The notes under the pieces were generated by a model. That model worked only from the letters and a program-made list of their open reading frames with translations, did not search any database and was not told where the DNA came from. A DNA stretch of 64,000 bases from Membranipora membranacea (taxonomy: Eukaryota; Bryozoa; Gymnolaemata; Cheilostomatida; Membraniporidae). The first letter of the stretch is position 1, and every line of letters begins with the position of its first letter. The stretch covers positions 8,804,001 to 8,868,000 of the forward strand of contig OU612065.1 of assembly GCA_914767715.1 (NCBI GenBank). The letters are read 5' to 3'. Shown here piece by piece: positions 49,487 through 61,235 of this stretch. Both the position numbers and the translations under genes were made by a program.

Positions 49487-50390
49487 ATGACAGAGCTTGT
49501 GTTACATGAAGCTTGTGCTATTGGGGATTATGAAGCCCTTGAAGAATATCTAAAGACAGGGAAATATGACCCAAATTGCAAGGATGATGAGTGGGGAGGA
49601 AAATCACCACTACACTGGGCTTGTATTCGAGGTACAAGTAGAAAAAATAAGTAGTAGTGCCAAACAGTGTTACATCTTCCCATGCCATGTGGCTGACATA
49701 CTTCCATGCGTGCCATTTCCAAGGCTATCTGTATGCATGATGCTATACAAGGTGACCATTTCCATTTAAAGTGAATATTGAATTTGTATATCAACAGAAA
49801 GCTCTACACTGAATTGCAGGGTCAATTGAATGTACTCGCTTACTTCTATCTATTGGAGTGAATGGTATCATAAGAATGGATAATGGCTGGACACCAGCCC
49901 ACTGTGCTGCTGAATCTGGCCGGATACATGTTCTGCGAGCACTGCATACTGCAAAAATCAAACTGGATGAAAAGGATGATGCTGGCGATCAGCCTATTAG
50001 CTTGGCAAGAATGTACGCACACGCGGAGTGTGTGAAATTCTTAGAAGGGTGAGATAGTTCTTATCACTCGTGAGAAAAATCTAAAAAAACCTGATTTTTC
50101 AGCTCAGAAATTATCTTGTATCTTGGTTTCCTAACTCTTTATCCCAGAGACTTTCTGTAGTTTGTGTAAGCTCAGTACGTTGTAGTGTGCCCTGTGGTCA
50201 GGGCACAACCACGGGACTAGGGCGATCTATAGCAGGACTGTGTTTTATCCTTCTTATACTGCATTGATTTTACATTGATTTACAGTATGTAGTAATTCCT
50301 CTGTTTCAGAGTTATGGAGGAGTATAAAGGAGGGAAGCCAACTACTCCTAAGAAGTCCTCACGGGTGAAAAAACAGAAAGAAAAAGAAAG
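49487..50390 (+). CDS. ANKRD66: ANKRD66-like ankyrin-repeat protein (3' end not fixed)
   Basis: Three exons were traced: 49487-49631, 49820-50048 and 50310-50390, with closing phases. The first begins MTELVLHEACAIGDYEALEE and continues to KSPLHWACIRG. The second contains GWTPAHCAAESGRIHVLRAL and DQPISLARMYAHAECVKFLE. The third contributes a basic tail (KPTTPKKSSRVKKQKEKER). This gives three ankyrin repeats in a short protein, matching the layout of vertebrate ANKRD66, whose role is not established. The reading frame is still open at the 50390 donor. An acceptor TGATTAG at about 51104 could add a short last exon (ETITFLS, then stop at about 51127), which would end six bases from the stop of the convergent membrane-protein gene. 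Start choice: first ATG, directly before the conserved LHEA. Confidence 0.85.
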
Positions 50391-51132
50391 GTAACACTTA
50401 TACAGTTTCAAGGATGTAAAACTTTTATACTAGTGTGTCGCAGTCAGTTTGATTGATACACTTTGTACTAAAATATCTGCTCACCAATCACTATTCCTTT
50501 ACATATGATATCATAGATAGCCATATCATGGTAGGGTGCAGGAGAGCTCAACTTGGGACTAGTTGCACACATTCTTTTTAGCAACCAATATTTTTTTAAA
50601 CCAAGACAGATAATTCATGTTCTCTATTATTATTTTATGATTATATGAGTATTATTGTCCGTTAGGATCTATGATTCGCAATACTGATACTGTTGATTAC
50701 CATAACTATTTCACTTCCAAAAAGAAATTCTGTACAAAACGAGTAACTTTGATATTAGATTAAATGATGATGATGTTGAGAAAAAAAACTACTGCACTTG
50801 GTGCTAAAATGACACATACTAGATACGAAATACAACATACTAGACAAATGATTCTGACTTTGATTTAAAATTTATCAGCATATGTTGTTTTCTTTTCTTA
50901 CTTAACATTTATGACTCTGTTATTAAACAAAAAATAATAGTTCTATGTGATAAATCTTTAGTTCTTTGATGTTACATAATTGCTCATCTCCACAATATTT
51001 TGTCATGCATGGCACGCTTAGCCCACTTGTTGAGTTATCAGCTCACTAAGTATGACATCACAACTCCTGATTAAGCGAACTTCTCACTTGTTTTTGTGAT
51101 TAGAGAAACTATCACCTTCCTTTCTTGAGCTC
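50391..51132. other. 3' flank of the ANKRD66-like gene
   Basis: About 740 bp of AT-rich sequence. It is probably the last intron and a short terminal exon of the ankyrin gene. A small inverted repeat TGTGCCCT/AGGGCACA lies near 50188-50209. Nothing else stands out. Confidence 0.4.
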
Positions 51133-54100
51133 TCATAGTTTACTGCTTTGTTCCTCAGGCATGTGGTTGGTCTCAGCACCAGGCAAATAAGAGGGCGAGA
51201 TTTCACCGCTGTATGCCTCGTTATCGTGTTGAGCATAGTTAATTGACTCTAGTCTTTCATAGACATTTTCTTGTACTAAAGGCTCATCAAAGCTACTTCT
51301 TCTTCTGTATATTCCCTCCTGACCCTGAGAAGATATCAATGAAAATCACCATCAGTAATTGTAGGATGAAGGCTGGCTACTCTGCAGAACAGCAAGCGTT
51401 CAGCTAAGTTCCAAAACAACATCCACCAATTAATTTTATTTTTTACAGCTTAAAATATAAACCCAAATATGTTGTGGTTTCACAGTCCTAGCCCACATAA
51501 GAATGTTCTCTCTTAATCTACATTGTCATGTTGCACATAATTAATACCTGTGCATTTGAAAGTTTGGCCTCTTCTACATCATAAACAGATCCCCTGTGAT
51601 TCCTTGGCGTGGTCGTCACTATCCCTGAGTCAGTGGTGAAGACATCTGGATGTGGATGACTCTTACTATGTTTTGTTATATCATGGTTCAGTTCTGTAAT
51701 ATGAGTAATGATAGTAATGATGGTAGGTTGTGAATCTGATGACTCCACTTCAAATCTATGCTAATTATAAGGCTAACAGAAAAGTGAAGCATCGACCTGT
51801 GGGGCCTCCCTATAATAATTGTGATCATGACATATAAACAAAGGTATGCAGTTCAAAGAATACATATCCAACTTATGTACAGCAAGTATAGGATTACAGT
51901 TTACAGTATGTCCCTGTGATAAGCGCTTTTAATATTGTAACATATATGAACAATAAGTAACTTACCAACAGTCTGCGATGTCCTCTTGCCTTTTCCTTTC
52001 AGCTGGCTGTTTACCCATCGCTGTATAGTAGTTGGTTCCTGCTCATTGACGGAGTAAGATCTATCTTTTCTTCTGTGTTTTTTATGTGACATATCCTGAA
52101 ATCATAATGTAATAATTGTAGCCATGGCATATATTACTTCATATTGTGTCATGGAACAGAGAATCATGACATGACTCTCCTCTGACGTGTGAAATTCACT
52201 TGTAAAGTTTAAATGAGTACTTAGTACAGAGAAACATCTATTTCTGTAACATCACAAAAAGTTACCACTTCTTGCAGCAGTTCAGAGGATACCATATTTA
52301 CCCAAGGCTCCTTATTACGCTATGTCATTATTACTTCAGTAAGTCTCACAATGGTATCGAGAAGATGAAATCTAAAACAGTGATTTCCCCTTCTCTCACA
52401 CTGACTGAGCACATGATTGTTCCGCTTCTATCATTAACAGAAATCTCTGTTCAGTGCGATCACACACGTTATCATCCCTACATCTCTATAGCTTTCTAAC
52501 TTCAGGTTATTTTCAGATTAATGAAACCAACATCGAATTATTTTGCTTTGTGTGGCCTTTGGCAGAACAATGAGCCCTTCCCTTCACTCAAAACTACTCA
52601 TCTAGTCATCTAGGCCACTTGCTAAGAGTAGGGGACATGGTACAGGTTTCATTGTAATACAATGGATTGCACTGTACTCCACTTATAATTGTTAGTGTTG
52701 TTTTCCTAAGTAAGCAGAACCCTAAACATCTTCTAGAGACAGTCTTAGTCCATCATTCATGTTTAATTACTACCCTGGTACACTAACTTGCATCTTAGAT
52801 CAGAATTTAGCCTAATACTCCTCAGATCTAGCCACTTATTGCTTAGTTGTTACAGGTTTTGGTGCAGATATGTCACATATCTTGGGATGTTGACATGTAA
52901 GTGGATATCAATTCAAAACCATTCAGCTCTCGAAATCATTATGATACTTGGTTAATACAAAATTAAAAAGAACAATGAAACCTTTCTCTGGTGAAGCATC
53001 ATTGGATTGTTGTGGTAAACAACAGCGCTGTCAGTAGTCAGTACATCTCTTCAAAATTCATTAAGTCATAGACCACGCTGAGTACACCAACTGATATTTG
53101 ATCTCATTGCAGACTGGGGGGGGGGGGGGGGGTGGGAAGAAGATCAAAGAGTAAAGGGGCTGATTATTTACCAATGTCATTGTGTCCACACAGTAAGGCT
53201 GATAGAGCTGCTGTTTGGAAGAGTTAGATGATGACATGTGACCTTCTCCGTGATGGCCTGGTCTGATACGAAGGTGACATCTGGTGGTCAGTATAATACA
53301 AGTCACTAGTATGATCACAATAATAACTCCGCATCCCACAAATATCAGGATACTATTCATCTTATCTGAAAATAAAAATTGGATGAATCAAGATCTAGTA
53401 AAAATATGAGATTTAGTCCACCCACCTATGGCCTTTTCAGCTAACCAATTGCCATAAATCAATCAAAAAATGCGATTGATTATTGGTGAGCCAAAATGGA
53501 TTAGAAAACACTTTAAAACATGGTAGAGGGTTTTGAAATAAACACTAAAACAGCCCATCAGATGGTGTTTAATATGGTGTTCGCAGAACGATGATGAAAC
53601 AAAGCCATATAATATGCAGACCCTGGATCCAGCAAATGCAGGAAAATGTGGATGTCCAGGATGATGTAGATGCGCAATACACAGGATGTCTAGAACTTAC
53701 CTGGCCATGCAGCCTACATTGGACAGCCTGGCCAGGAAAAGGATTAACAAGTTCAATTGTGTATAGTAATTTTGGGAGGAGTTGCCAAGGAAAACCACAT
53801 TGTTCCATCTTTCACTTCAAAATGATGTATGCTCATATCAATTCACTAGCAAATTCACTTGCGGTAACCTTTCAAGTGTCCCTGCAAGGAGAGGCCAAGG
53901 AAAAAACATATTATAAACATGCAGTGGACATTTGGCGACACTTTGAGAGCAAACATACAATCATAATGTCAGTGCTGTCATCAAAACACCTGCCAGCGCC
54001 TATCCACATATACCAATTCAATGAAATGGCTGTGAGTAAGATAAATTCAGGACGCCTTGCCTGTCATTAAATTATTTTGTAATATTATGTGTTATTATGG

Positions 54101-57100
54101 TACTGTTTATTGCTCATGCACTTTGTGCTGTTTACTACTTTGCTTTTAGGGCAGTACTTTCAGGGAGTAATTTGTGATATCATGTCTAGGCAATAAAGCA
54201 CAACAATGAACCTATGCTCTCTCATGTTTTTTTTGGAACAATATATGTAAAGTGTGAAAGGTATCAACCAAACTCCAAAGGTTTGTGGGTCAATGAATCA
54301 GAATTTTCCCCATGGGATATGCAAAAGGTGGGCCATAAAATCAGATTATTATTGTGATAGAAGCTTTGTGCAACACAGAGCGAATGATTCAACCCATCAC
54401 ATCACATAGCTGGGCTGTCAGCACAGCAAGGGCCAAAGTCTCAGACAAACAAACTTTTGATGAGTGATTTGATAATACCACAGAGTAAGGATATCCTTAC
54501 TCTGTGATAATACATAATATACTGGGTCATCTCTCATCAGGCTTGGGTTACCGAACTTCACATGTCCCCTACACTTGAGAGAAGTACTGGTGCTTCACCA
54601 ATATATGATTAGCGTATTTTCATTCCCTAACACTGCTGCGCATCTGATTATAGAAATTCTAATACCATGAAATTAAGCTACCACTTGCAATACAGTATTT
54701 ACGTCCCATTGACTATAGACATTTTAAATATAGGTATGCACATAACTTGAAGAGCCTCCGGGGTACCGTGATAACATCAAACTGACTAAATTACCTCACA
54801 AGATAGTGCAGTCGCTGGTGCTCGATACACATGACTTAGTCAAGAAGCTGTTCCTTACCAACCAAGACATAACTGTGTTAGATAAATGAGGCGTTTAATG
54901 AGACTCTCTGACAATGCCAAAAACATTAAAATTTAGTGGTAAAAAATAATTTTTCTCAGTAACCTGCATCCATTGATTGCTTTGAAGGGACTACATGTCC
55001 TTTTTATCAGTGAGAGGATCTTAATAAAGTAAAGATGATTAAGAAGAACAGCTAAATTAATTGATGAGTGCCAAAAATATTATGGATCAACAACTCGTGA
55101 TCGCGGAGTTTTTCATCATCATCAACACAGTGTGAAACAGAACGCTTTGTGTTGTCGGAATGATGAAGGTAGGACGTGCAGACTACAGATCCATTTTGTC
55201 ATGTCGCTGAGTGACTGACATGATTTGTAGTTACCACAGATAGGAATATGATGAATATGAGTTAATAACTATAAAAAAGATGATATATATTTCCGTTTTA
55301 TGAAGTCACGTACCATCCATCTAAAGTACATAATTATTAATATTGATGAGGAGGGAGACTTTTTGCAGATGGATGGAGTTTCAGACACATGACCTTGATT
55401 TGAAGGATAATTTTTTTCATAAAATTCCAACGGAGTTTGAGTCCAGCCTGCTTGAATCGGGCCATACAAGGCCTTGCCAGGCAGGAGCTTATCGAACGTT
55501 ACCTTTATGCGATATCAAGAGTGACCCCACATTTAGTACCAAGCCTATCTAATCCAGTCTTGACTTACCTTGCCAGAATTCAGACTGTACGGGCGACATG
55601 TTGATTTGGAATGTTTCTACACCCATATCAGACATACTGTTGAATGTAAGAGCTTTTGCTGATATATCACATTTCCTCTCATCTAAGGTAACTGTGTAAT
55701 TAGCTAAGGAGACGGAGCTGTTCACATCACTTTTCCTGTTAAACCAAACCACAGGCATGAACATCAGAGAATGAAGCAAATTATTGGAATTTGTGATTGC
55801 AATACTTTGTGTCCTGCTATTTGTTGTTCACTAAAGTGTCTTTGGTATGGCATATAATTTTTTTTTAAATCATCAATCACAACCAAACTTCTTGACACTG
55901 AGGATTATAATAAAAATAGATTGTTGACTCATAAACAGGATAAATAGTTCCTCCACTTGTGCCTGCTTTATCATCGCAGAGTGAGAAGACCTAAAACTGA
56001 CTACAAAATATGACGATACTAACTCTAGGGCCTAGGCAAACACCTATTAATCAGTTTACCTGAAGCTAGCTTCCACCGTCAAACATTTTTTTTCCACTTT
56101 GATATATTCTGCCATCTTTTCTTGCACCTGATAAAATTAGATTATGTAATATTATCCCATGGATCACTGCAATCAATCATAATTGATAAGTTTCAAGAAA
56201 CTGCAGAATTCTGTATGTCTGAAAATTTAAAGGAACAAAAGCCGACTGGCCTACTTACATCATCAGAAAAAAATATACCCTAGAGTAGCCTGAGCCCCCT
56301 CCCCCAGACTCTCGCCCCCCATCCCCGTCCGCAGCTCCCTCGGCTGAGGTTGAAAATTCAGCATTTTTAATAAATAGTGAGCGATTGCAGTTTGCAGATA
56401 TTGGAGTGAGTGATAACAGTTCAGAATATTTCTAGGGAGCAAGGATGTTGAGAGCTCATTACTATATCTAGGACCAACAAAACGCAAACCCTAAATAGTG
56501 GTCAACTTGCGCTGAGCACAAACATCTTCATTCTAACAAGATACACATACACACTTTTTTATTTTGGCAGGCAATACCATCCCGATAAAGAGATTCATAA
56601 TAAGTGCCATGGGAATATGGGAAAGATCACCCCCTCAAAACCAGAGGCCTGGTAAGCCAACAATAACACTACAACAATACACTGTATGCTAAAGCTATAC
56701 TCGAGATACTTCTGTGTGTCAATTTGCGTGTGGCTTGTGAATAATGATCCTCTGTTATTGGAACACCATAAAGTGGTTGCAAAACTTTTAATATCAATTT
56801 GATTTCCCATCAATGACCGCTGTAATTGTAGTTTTAGTGTATATATCAGACAGTGAATTCAATTTGAAACATGAATCAACAAGGGATGAATCACCCTCCA
56901 CCAGCATCTTCATGTTTACTTCCATTAGTTATCAAGATTTAAAGCACAAGTGGTTTTAGATGGTAAACAGTTTATATATTAGGCAACTCATTGAAAATCG
57001 GTTAAATGTTGGGACGTAATTATAACCCTGACGAGTGTTTACGTATTAGTTGTATACAGTCATAGAAGTATCTAAGCTAATCTGAAACCACCCCCTTGTT

Positions 57101-58903
57101 TCCTAAGGAATCTCCAAATGCAATGACAGCGTTGGATATAATACACAAAATAATGAGAGGTTTTTGAAACACTACCACTACCCCCCCCCCCCCCTTCCTC
57201 GTCCTCTTGATAGAAAAGATATAATGATAGTATCACTTTTGATGAACTTTGGATATCGCCGGATGTAATGCCTCAGACAGTCTAACGGCCACTATCTATG
57301 TGATTGCTCATGGTAAAATCATCTGAGTTATCCTTATTAGCAATAGTATCAATTATAATCTAAATAACAGGGACATAGTAGTTGAGTAGGGGTGTGAAAG
57401 TTAGTGCGTGGAAAATAATATCATAATAATGGTTACTGTAAAGTCCATGAGTGGTGCTTTGCTCAGGTTAAATGATGTGACATTATCACAGAGTAAGGGT
57501 ATATCCTTACTCTGTGACGTTATTGAATAAGCAAGTTTAATTAATCACATGGGTGTCCCTTTTTCTGATTCCTTACAAAATAATGTTCCCTCTTTCTGAT
57601 TCCTTGCATATAATCATTTTCCAGATCAGATGTTTATACTATATTCTGATGTACATACTTTCTGAACAGCAAGAACAGAACAGAAGAAAGTTGGGAAACC
57701 TACTATCGCTGGGCGGGACAGAAAGGATGCGATAAGTAGCTCGTGTATCTAAGTTCAGATAGCAGCTGTTTGGTGCGATATTTTGTAGAACAAGTGAGTT
57801 TCCTCGATGAGGCGCAACCAGGGACAGTAGGCTAAACCTGTCAACTCAGGTGACAATTTGCATGATATAATAATATGTCAACTTTTGATCCTGGGCCAGG
57901 TTGCCATGTGTACCTGAATTAATCGCCAATAAAGCCTTTTCAGGCAGTCCCACACAAATACCTTATAGCTATTTCTTGCTACTATACAAGATCCTTGGCA
58001 AGAATATGCCATTAGGATGGGTGTTACATTCTGAGACATGTAAATGGTTTAGGGACAAATAAACTAAGGCATACCTAATTGGAATCCAACCAACTAAGAG
58101 ACACATTTTTATTGAACTTGGTGGCAATGAAAGCTAACAGGATGTGACTACATGGAAGCCAACCCTTGCTAAAAAAATTTTGTGGTCTAGGAGGAGCTCA
58201 AAAATGCACCATATGCCGGTGGCAAGAATTGTTCTCTTTACCCATCGACCGAACCCCGCACTAATGAAACCTATGAGGCCAGGCCTCCAACCTGATCCAG
58301 GTAGAGTAGAACAAGCGCAAAGAGATGTTGACCCAGAGTCAAAGCAGTTTAGACCTATCACGACACCTACCTAGATGATGTATTCAAATCCACAAAACAT
58401 ATAGATAAACATAAATACTATGGTTTAAAGTTACACCTACCTCTGATTGAAGGTTCTTTAGTTCAGAAGAAGATATGACGTCTGGTATCGCATGAGACAG
58501 AATTAATTCTCCAGAGAATACCAGCTTGAGATCTTGGCCTAAATTAAGGAAAAAAGGGTATACTTTAAAAACACAATCATGTAACACTGTGACAAATTCA
58601 ATTGAGGAGTTAGCGGAGAGGCGGCAGGCCACAAGCTAAGAAAGAGCAGCACGGATCAAGGGTGAACCTAGAGTATGATATGTACCAGCAAAAAAAAGGG
58701 TTAATGTTGACAATAAACTGAATATTGTTGTTATATGTGGCTATAAAAGCTCATTTTTATGCTTTGATTTAAATTGGAGTACCGTAAGCTCACAATAATA
58801 CAAATTTATATCAAATATGGTTACCTGTAACTCGGGAGGCCAACATTATAGTTGAGATTATCAGATAAATCCATGAACAAGTAGCTAATCCTTTCTGCGC
58901 CAT
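51133..58903 (-). CDS. Unrecognised single-pass type I membrane protein
   Basis: Eight coding exons on the minus strand close in phase to 357 residues: 58903-58825, 58538-58441, 56127-56060, 55735-55569, 53365-53172, 52095-51966, 51693-51548, 51324-51133. Residues 1-26 look like a signal peptide (..WIYLIISTIMLASRVTG). The ectodomain of about 110 residues has only two cysteines and three N-glycosylation sequons (NSS, NYT, NMS). A transmembrane segment follows at about 142-165 (ILIFVGCGVIIVIILVTCII), then a cytoplasmic tail of about 190 residues. The tail is rich in Ser and His/Lys and has tyrosines in possible adaptor-binding contexts (LYQPY, SVYDVEE, NVYERLESINYAQ). I know no family with this layout; an adhesion or signalling receptor is a guess. 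Several introns carry foldback or palindromic insertions. Confidence 0.7.
53591..54070 (+). CDS. 159-codon open frame inside a membrane-protein intron, doubtful
   Basis: ATG to TAA with no stop over 480 bp, followed by AATAAA at about 54192. It lies on the opposite strand inside an intron (53366-55568) of the membrane-protein gene. Composition is protein-like (for example KTYYKHAVDIWRHFESKHT) but no domain, signal peptide or homologue is recognisable. It could be a nested intronless gene, an old retrocopy fragment, or chance. Confidence 0.25.
   Translation: MMKQSHIICRPWIQQMQENVDVQDDVDAQYTGCLELTWPCSLHWTAWPGKGLTSSIVYSNFGRSCQGKPHCSIFHFKMMYAHINSLANSLAVTFQVSLQGEAKEKTYYKHAVDIWRHFESKHTIIMSVLSSKHLPAPIHIYQFNEMAVSKINSGRLACH
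54472..54513. mobile_element. 28-bp micro-palindrome, family 1, copy 1, with 7-bp duplication
   Basis: The core 54479-54506 is a perfect palindrome, CACAGAGTAAGGAT followed directly by ATCCTTACTCTGTG. Flanks are ATAATAC on the left (54472-54478) and ATAATAC on the right (54507-54513). It lies in an intron of the membrane-protein gene. Confidence 0.85.
57480..57523. mobile_element. 30-bp micro-palindrome, family 1, copy 2, with 7-bp duplication
   Basis: The core 57487-57516 has CACAGAGTAAGG and CCTTACTCTGTG around GTATAT. Flanks are ACATTAT (57480-57486) and ACGTTAT (57517-57523), a 7-bp duplication with one difference. It lies in another intron of the same gene as copy 1. Confidence 0.85.
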
Positions 58904-59604
58904 GTCGGCTTTAAGCTTAGAGCTCTATTCAGTGAATGAGCTATGGAGTCTTGTAGTGCTCAGATCAGTGATGATATTGATGATAGGTTTGATGGATTTA
59001 GATAGGCGCAATGATTTATCATCACTGTGTGGCGAATTAGCTGTATGGTATCACAGAGTAAGGATATATATATCCTTACTCTGTGATGGTATCGTTATCA
59101 TGGCATTCAGCCAAGCATAAACTTAGAGTGTCTGTAACTGATGACAGGTGGGGTAGCTGTTGGATGGCAGGGCTATAAAGTGGCAATGACGCAGAGTAAA
59201 GCTGTCATAAGTCGCCACACATCAGGCTGTTTGGCTGTTTTAAATTAGGTTCAAATCCTCATTGTGACAATAAGTCACATTATTGCACTCACAAAAACAA
59301 AGGAATGAAATCATCGCTGAACTCAAGCTTGTAAAAAAATAGGAGTTCCGACCTGATATATTTGAATGTTTTTCTTATACAGCTTTCACCTGTCATTGCC
59401 TGGCCGCTCACAAACAGACGCTGCAAACCTTCCTCCCGACATTATTATTTGAATAAAAGAAAATTGCGAGATGGATAACTCAAAATTGAAGGTTATCAAT
59501 TTACAAGTTGAAAGACGAATACTGTGACTTATATAGCCAAGAAGCCGTCATTAGGGTTGGCCAACCCTATTTCAGAATCAGATTCATAAAAAATTGTTCA
59601 TATT
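58904..59604. other. Upstream region of the membrane-protein gene
   Basis: About 700 bp between the membrane-protein ATG and the 2-kb foldback element. It should contain the promoter and 5' untranslated region, and holds family-1 micro-palindrome copy 3 about 150 bp upstream of the ATG. No gene is seen. Confidence 0.5.
59045..59092. mobile_element. 34-bp micro-palindrome, family 1, copy 3, with 7-bp duplication
   Basis: The core 59052-59085 is a perfect palindrome with arms CACAGAGTAAGG and CCTTACTCTGTG around the symmetric ATATATATAT. Flanks are ATGGTAT (59045-59051) and ATGGTAT (59086-59092), an exact 7-bp duplication. It sits in the presumed promoter or 5' UTR of the membrane-protein gene. 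Confidence 0.85.
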
Positions 59605-59806
59605 ATAGGCCAGAAGCAGCTATAGCATAAGTTGTTATGGCACGGACAATATTTGATGGCAGGATATTGATCACGTTTTATACTTCATTGGTGTATGTTC
59701 TGTAAAATTCACTGGGTGTACCCAGTTGTAGTGGTCATATTTAGAAATTAAAAGGTGTTTTGTTTTGGCATTATATGTGTGGGGAAATAACTCCTATTCT
59801 GTGTAG

Positions 59807-59854
59807 TCTAACCAGAGACTATAGATATATATATATCTATAGTCTCTGGTCTAA
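59807..59854. mobile_element. 38-bp micro-palindrome, family 2, inserted in the left arm of the foldback element
   Basis: The core 59812-59849 is perfect, with arms CCAGAGACTATAGATATAT and the reverse complement. TCTAA flanks it on both sides (59807-59811 and 59850-59854). The equivalent position in the right arm (about 61393) has no insert, so the empty-site state is visible in the same window. Confidence 0.85.
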
Positions 59855-60389
59855 CTAATCTAATCATCGGGGAATTCCAGGTTGAAATTGCATTGTGGGA
59901 TTTGTTGACATGGCAATCAATTCACGAAGTAAACTTGTAGAGAAGTCTGCTCGTATCAGACCAGCACAAATTGAAAAATTATGTCAAACTTCTTATGGGA
60001 CTAGTATGATATTGTATGGTCTTAAGACCACTGTCTTGGGGCAATTACCAACAACATTTTTGATGTTTCAATTCCCTCTTATGTCATTTTTCGGCTGGAT
60101 ATATTTTGCATAACACATGAGCAAAGAGTTCAATGAGTGCCTCACTGTTCAGCAAAGAAACCCAACTGTCAGAGTCTGAAAAACTTAGATATGCCAGCTT
60201 CGCATACTTTCCTAACATGCTAATGACATGATATGGGGATATGCGGTAGCGCTGTCTCTCACCAACCACATCATGCAATGATAAAACATATACAATGTAG
60301 AACCCAGGACTGTAGTCTTGACTTGTGTCAACTGCATCAAACTCTTGACTCCCCACTAATCACATATCGATGGTGTAAATATTTGGGAT

Positions 60390-61235
60390 ATGCAGAAGTG
60401 CTGCGGCTGACCTCTATAACTGGGTACACACTTTTTTCCTACATCAAATTTGTATCACGTCTAGGTTGCTTTTTGTCTTGTTCTCATTGAGATGTAGTGC
60501 TGTCGCTGACCACCTTTTAAAATGATATGATAGAATATCTTGTTAAAATCATACATATAGTCGTGTTTCCTGCTGACCATATTAATCACTTAACATTTCA
60601 CTTACCTAACCGATTGTGAAGAAAATTGCAGGTATGCTGCCGCGCTGCCGCTGACATGATTGCTACAACCGGGTACACTCTCAGTTTTAGATTCAGCACG
60701 TTGTTCTACCCTAGATATACCCTTGTTAAAAACTCGTAACATTTCACTTATTATAAGCGATTTTGAGAAAAATTGCGATATGCTGCCGCGCTTCCGCTGA
60801 CATGATTGCTACGACTGGGTACACTAGACCAAGTTTGGTCCATTTGCCTGCATTCTGAGTGGCTTCCAATCCACTGGTCACGCCGCGGCGTGACCAGTGG
60901 ATCGGGAGCAACAGGCATGCAGGCTATTGGATCAAACTTGTTCTAGGTTACACCCTTATTTCTTTATATTCAGCACGTTATTATACCCTTGAAACACCTT
61001 TTATTTAAACTCTTAAAATTTCACTCATTAAAAGCAATTTTTAGAGGAAATGAGGATATGCTGCCGCGCTGCCGTTGACATGATCGCTACAACTGGGTAC
61101 ACCATTAATGATGGATTCAGCACGTTGTTCCACCCTAGAAAGACCTTTTGTTGAATTCTTAACATTTCACTTATTATATGCAATTTTGAGTAATATTGCG
61201 GATATGCTGCCGCAAGACAGTATCATACTAACCTC
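60390..61235. repeat. About 145-bp tandem repeats inside the foldback element
   Basis: The unit GATATGCTGCCGCGCTGCCG, then CTGACATGATTGCTAC, then ACTGGGTACAC recurs at about 60637, 60780 and 61062. A truncated copy lies at about 61204 and degenerate ones at about 60395 and 60492. Spacing is 142-151 bp once the 123-bp insertion in one unit is subtracted. ATTCAGCACGTTGTTCYACC is also shared by the units. Confidence 0.8.
60824..60946. mobile_element. About 123-bp foldback MITE nested in the tandem repeat
   Basis: The arms start TAGACCAAGTTTGGTCCA on the left and, read from the right end, TAGAACAAGTTTGATCCA. They continue through GCCTGCAT to a perfect 34-bp central palindrome (60869-60902, with CACTGGTCACGCC arms). 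Eight-bp flanks GGGTACAC and GGTTACAC differ by one base, as in an aged hAT-type duplication. Neighbouring repeat units lack the insert. Confidence 0.75.

Noticed and set aside
58144-58374. 76-codon frame with KPTLAKKILWSRRSSKMHHM
   Set aside because: Lies in an intron of the membrane-protein gene, overlaps an equally long frame on the other strand, and shows no splice or domain support.
59895-60490. Frames of 72-90 codons inside the 2-kb foldback element as a possible transposase
   Set aside because: No DDE-type motif or homology is visible, and the first lies in the inverted arm, whose complement in the other arm is broken.
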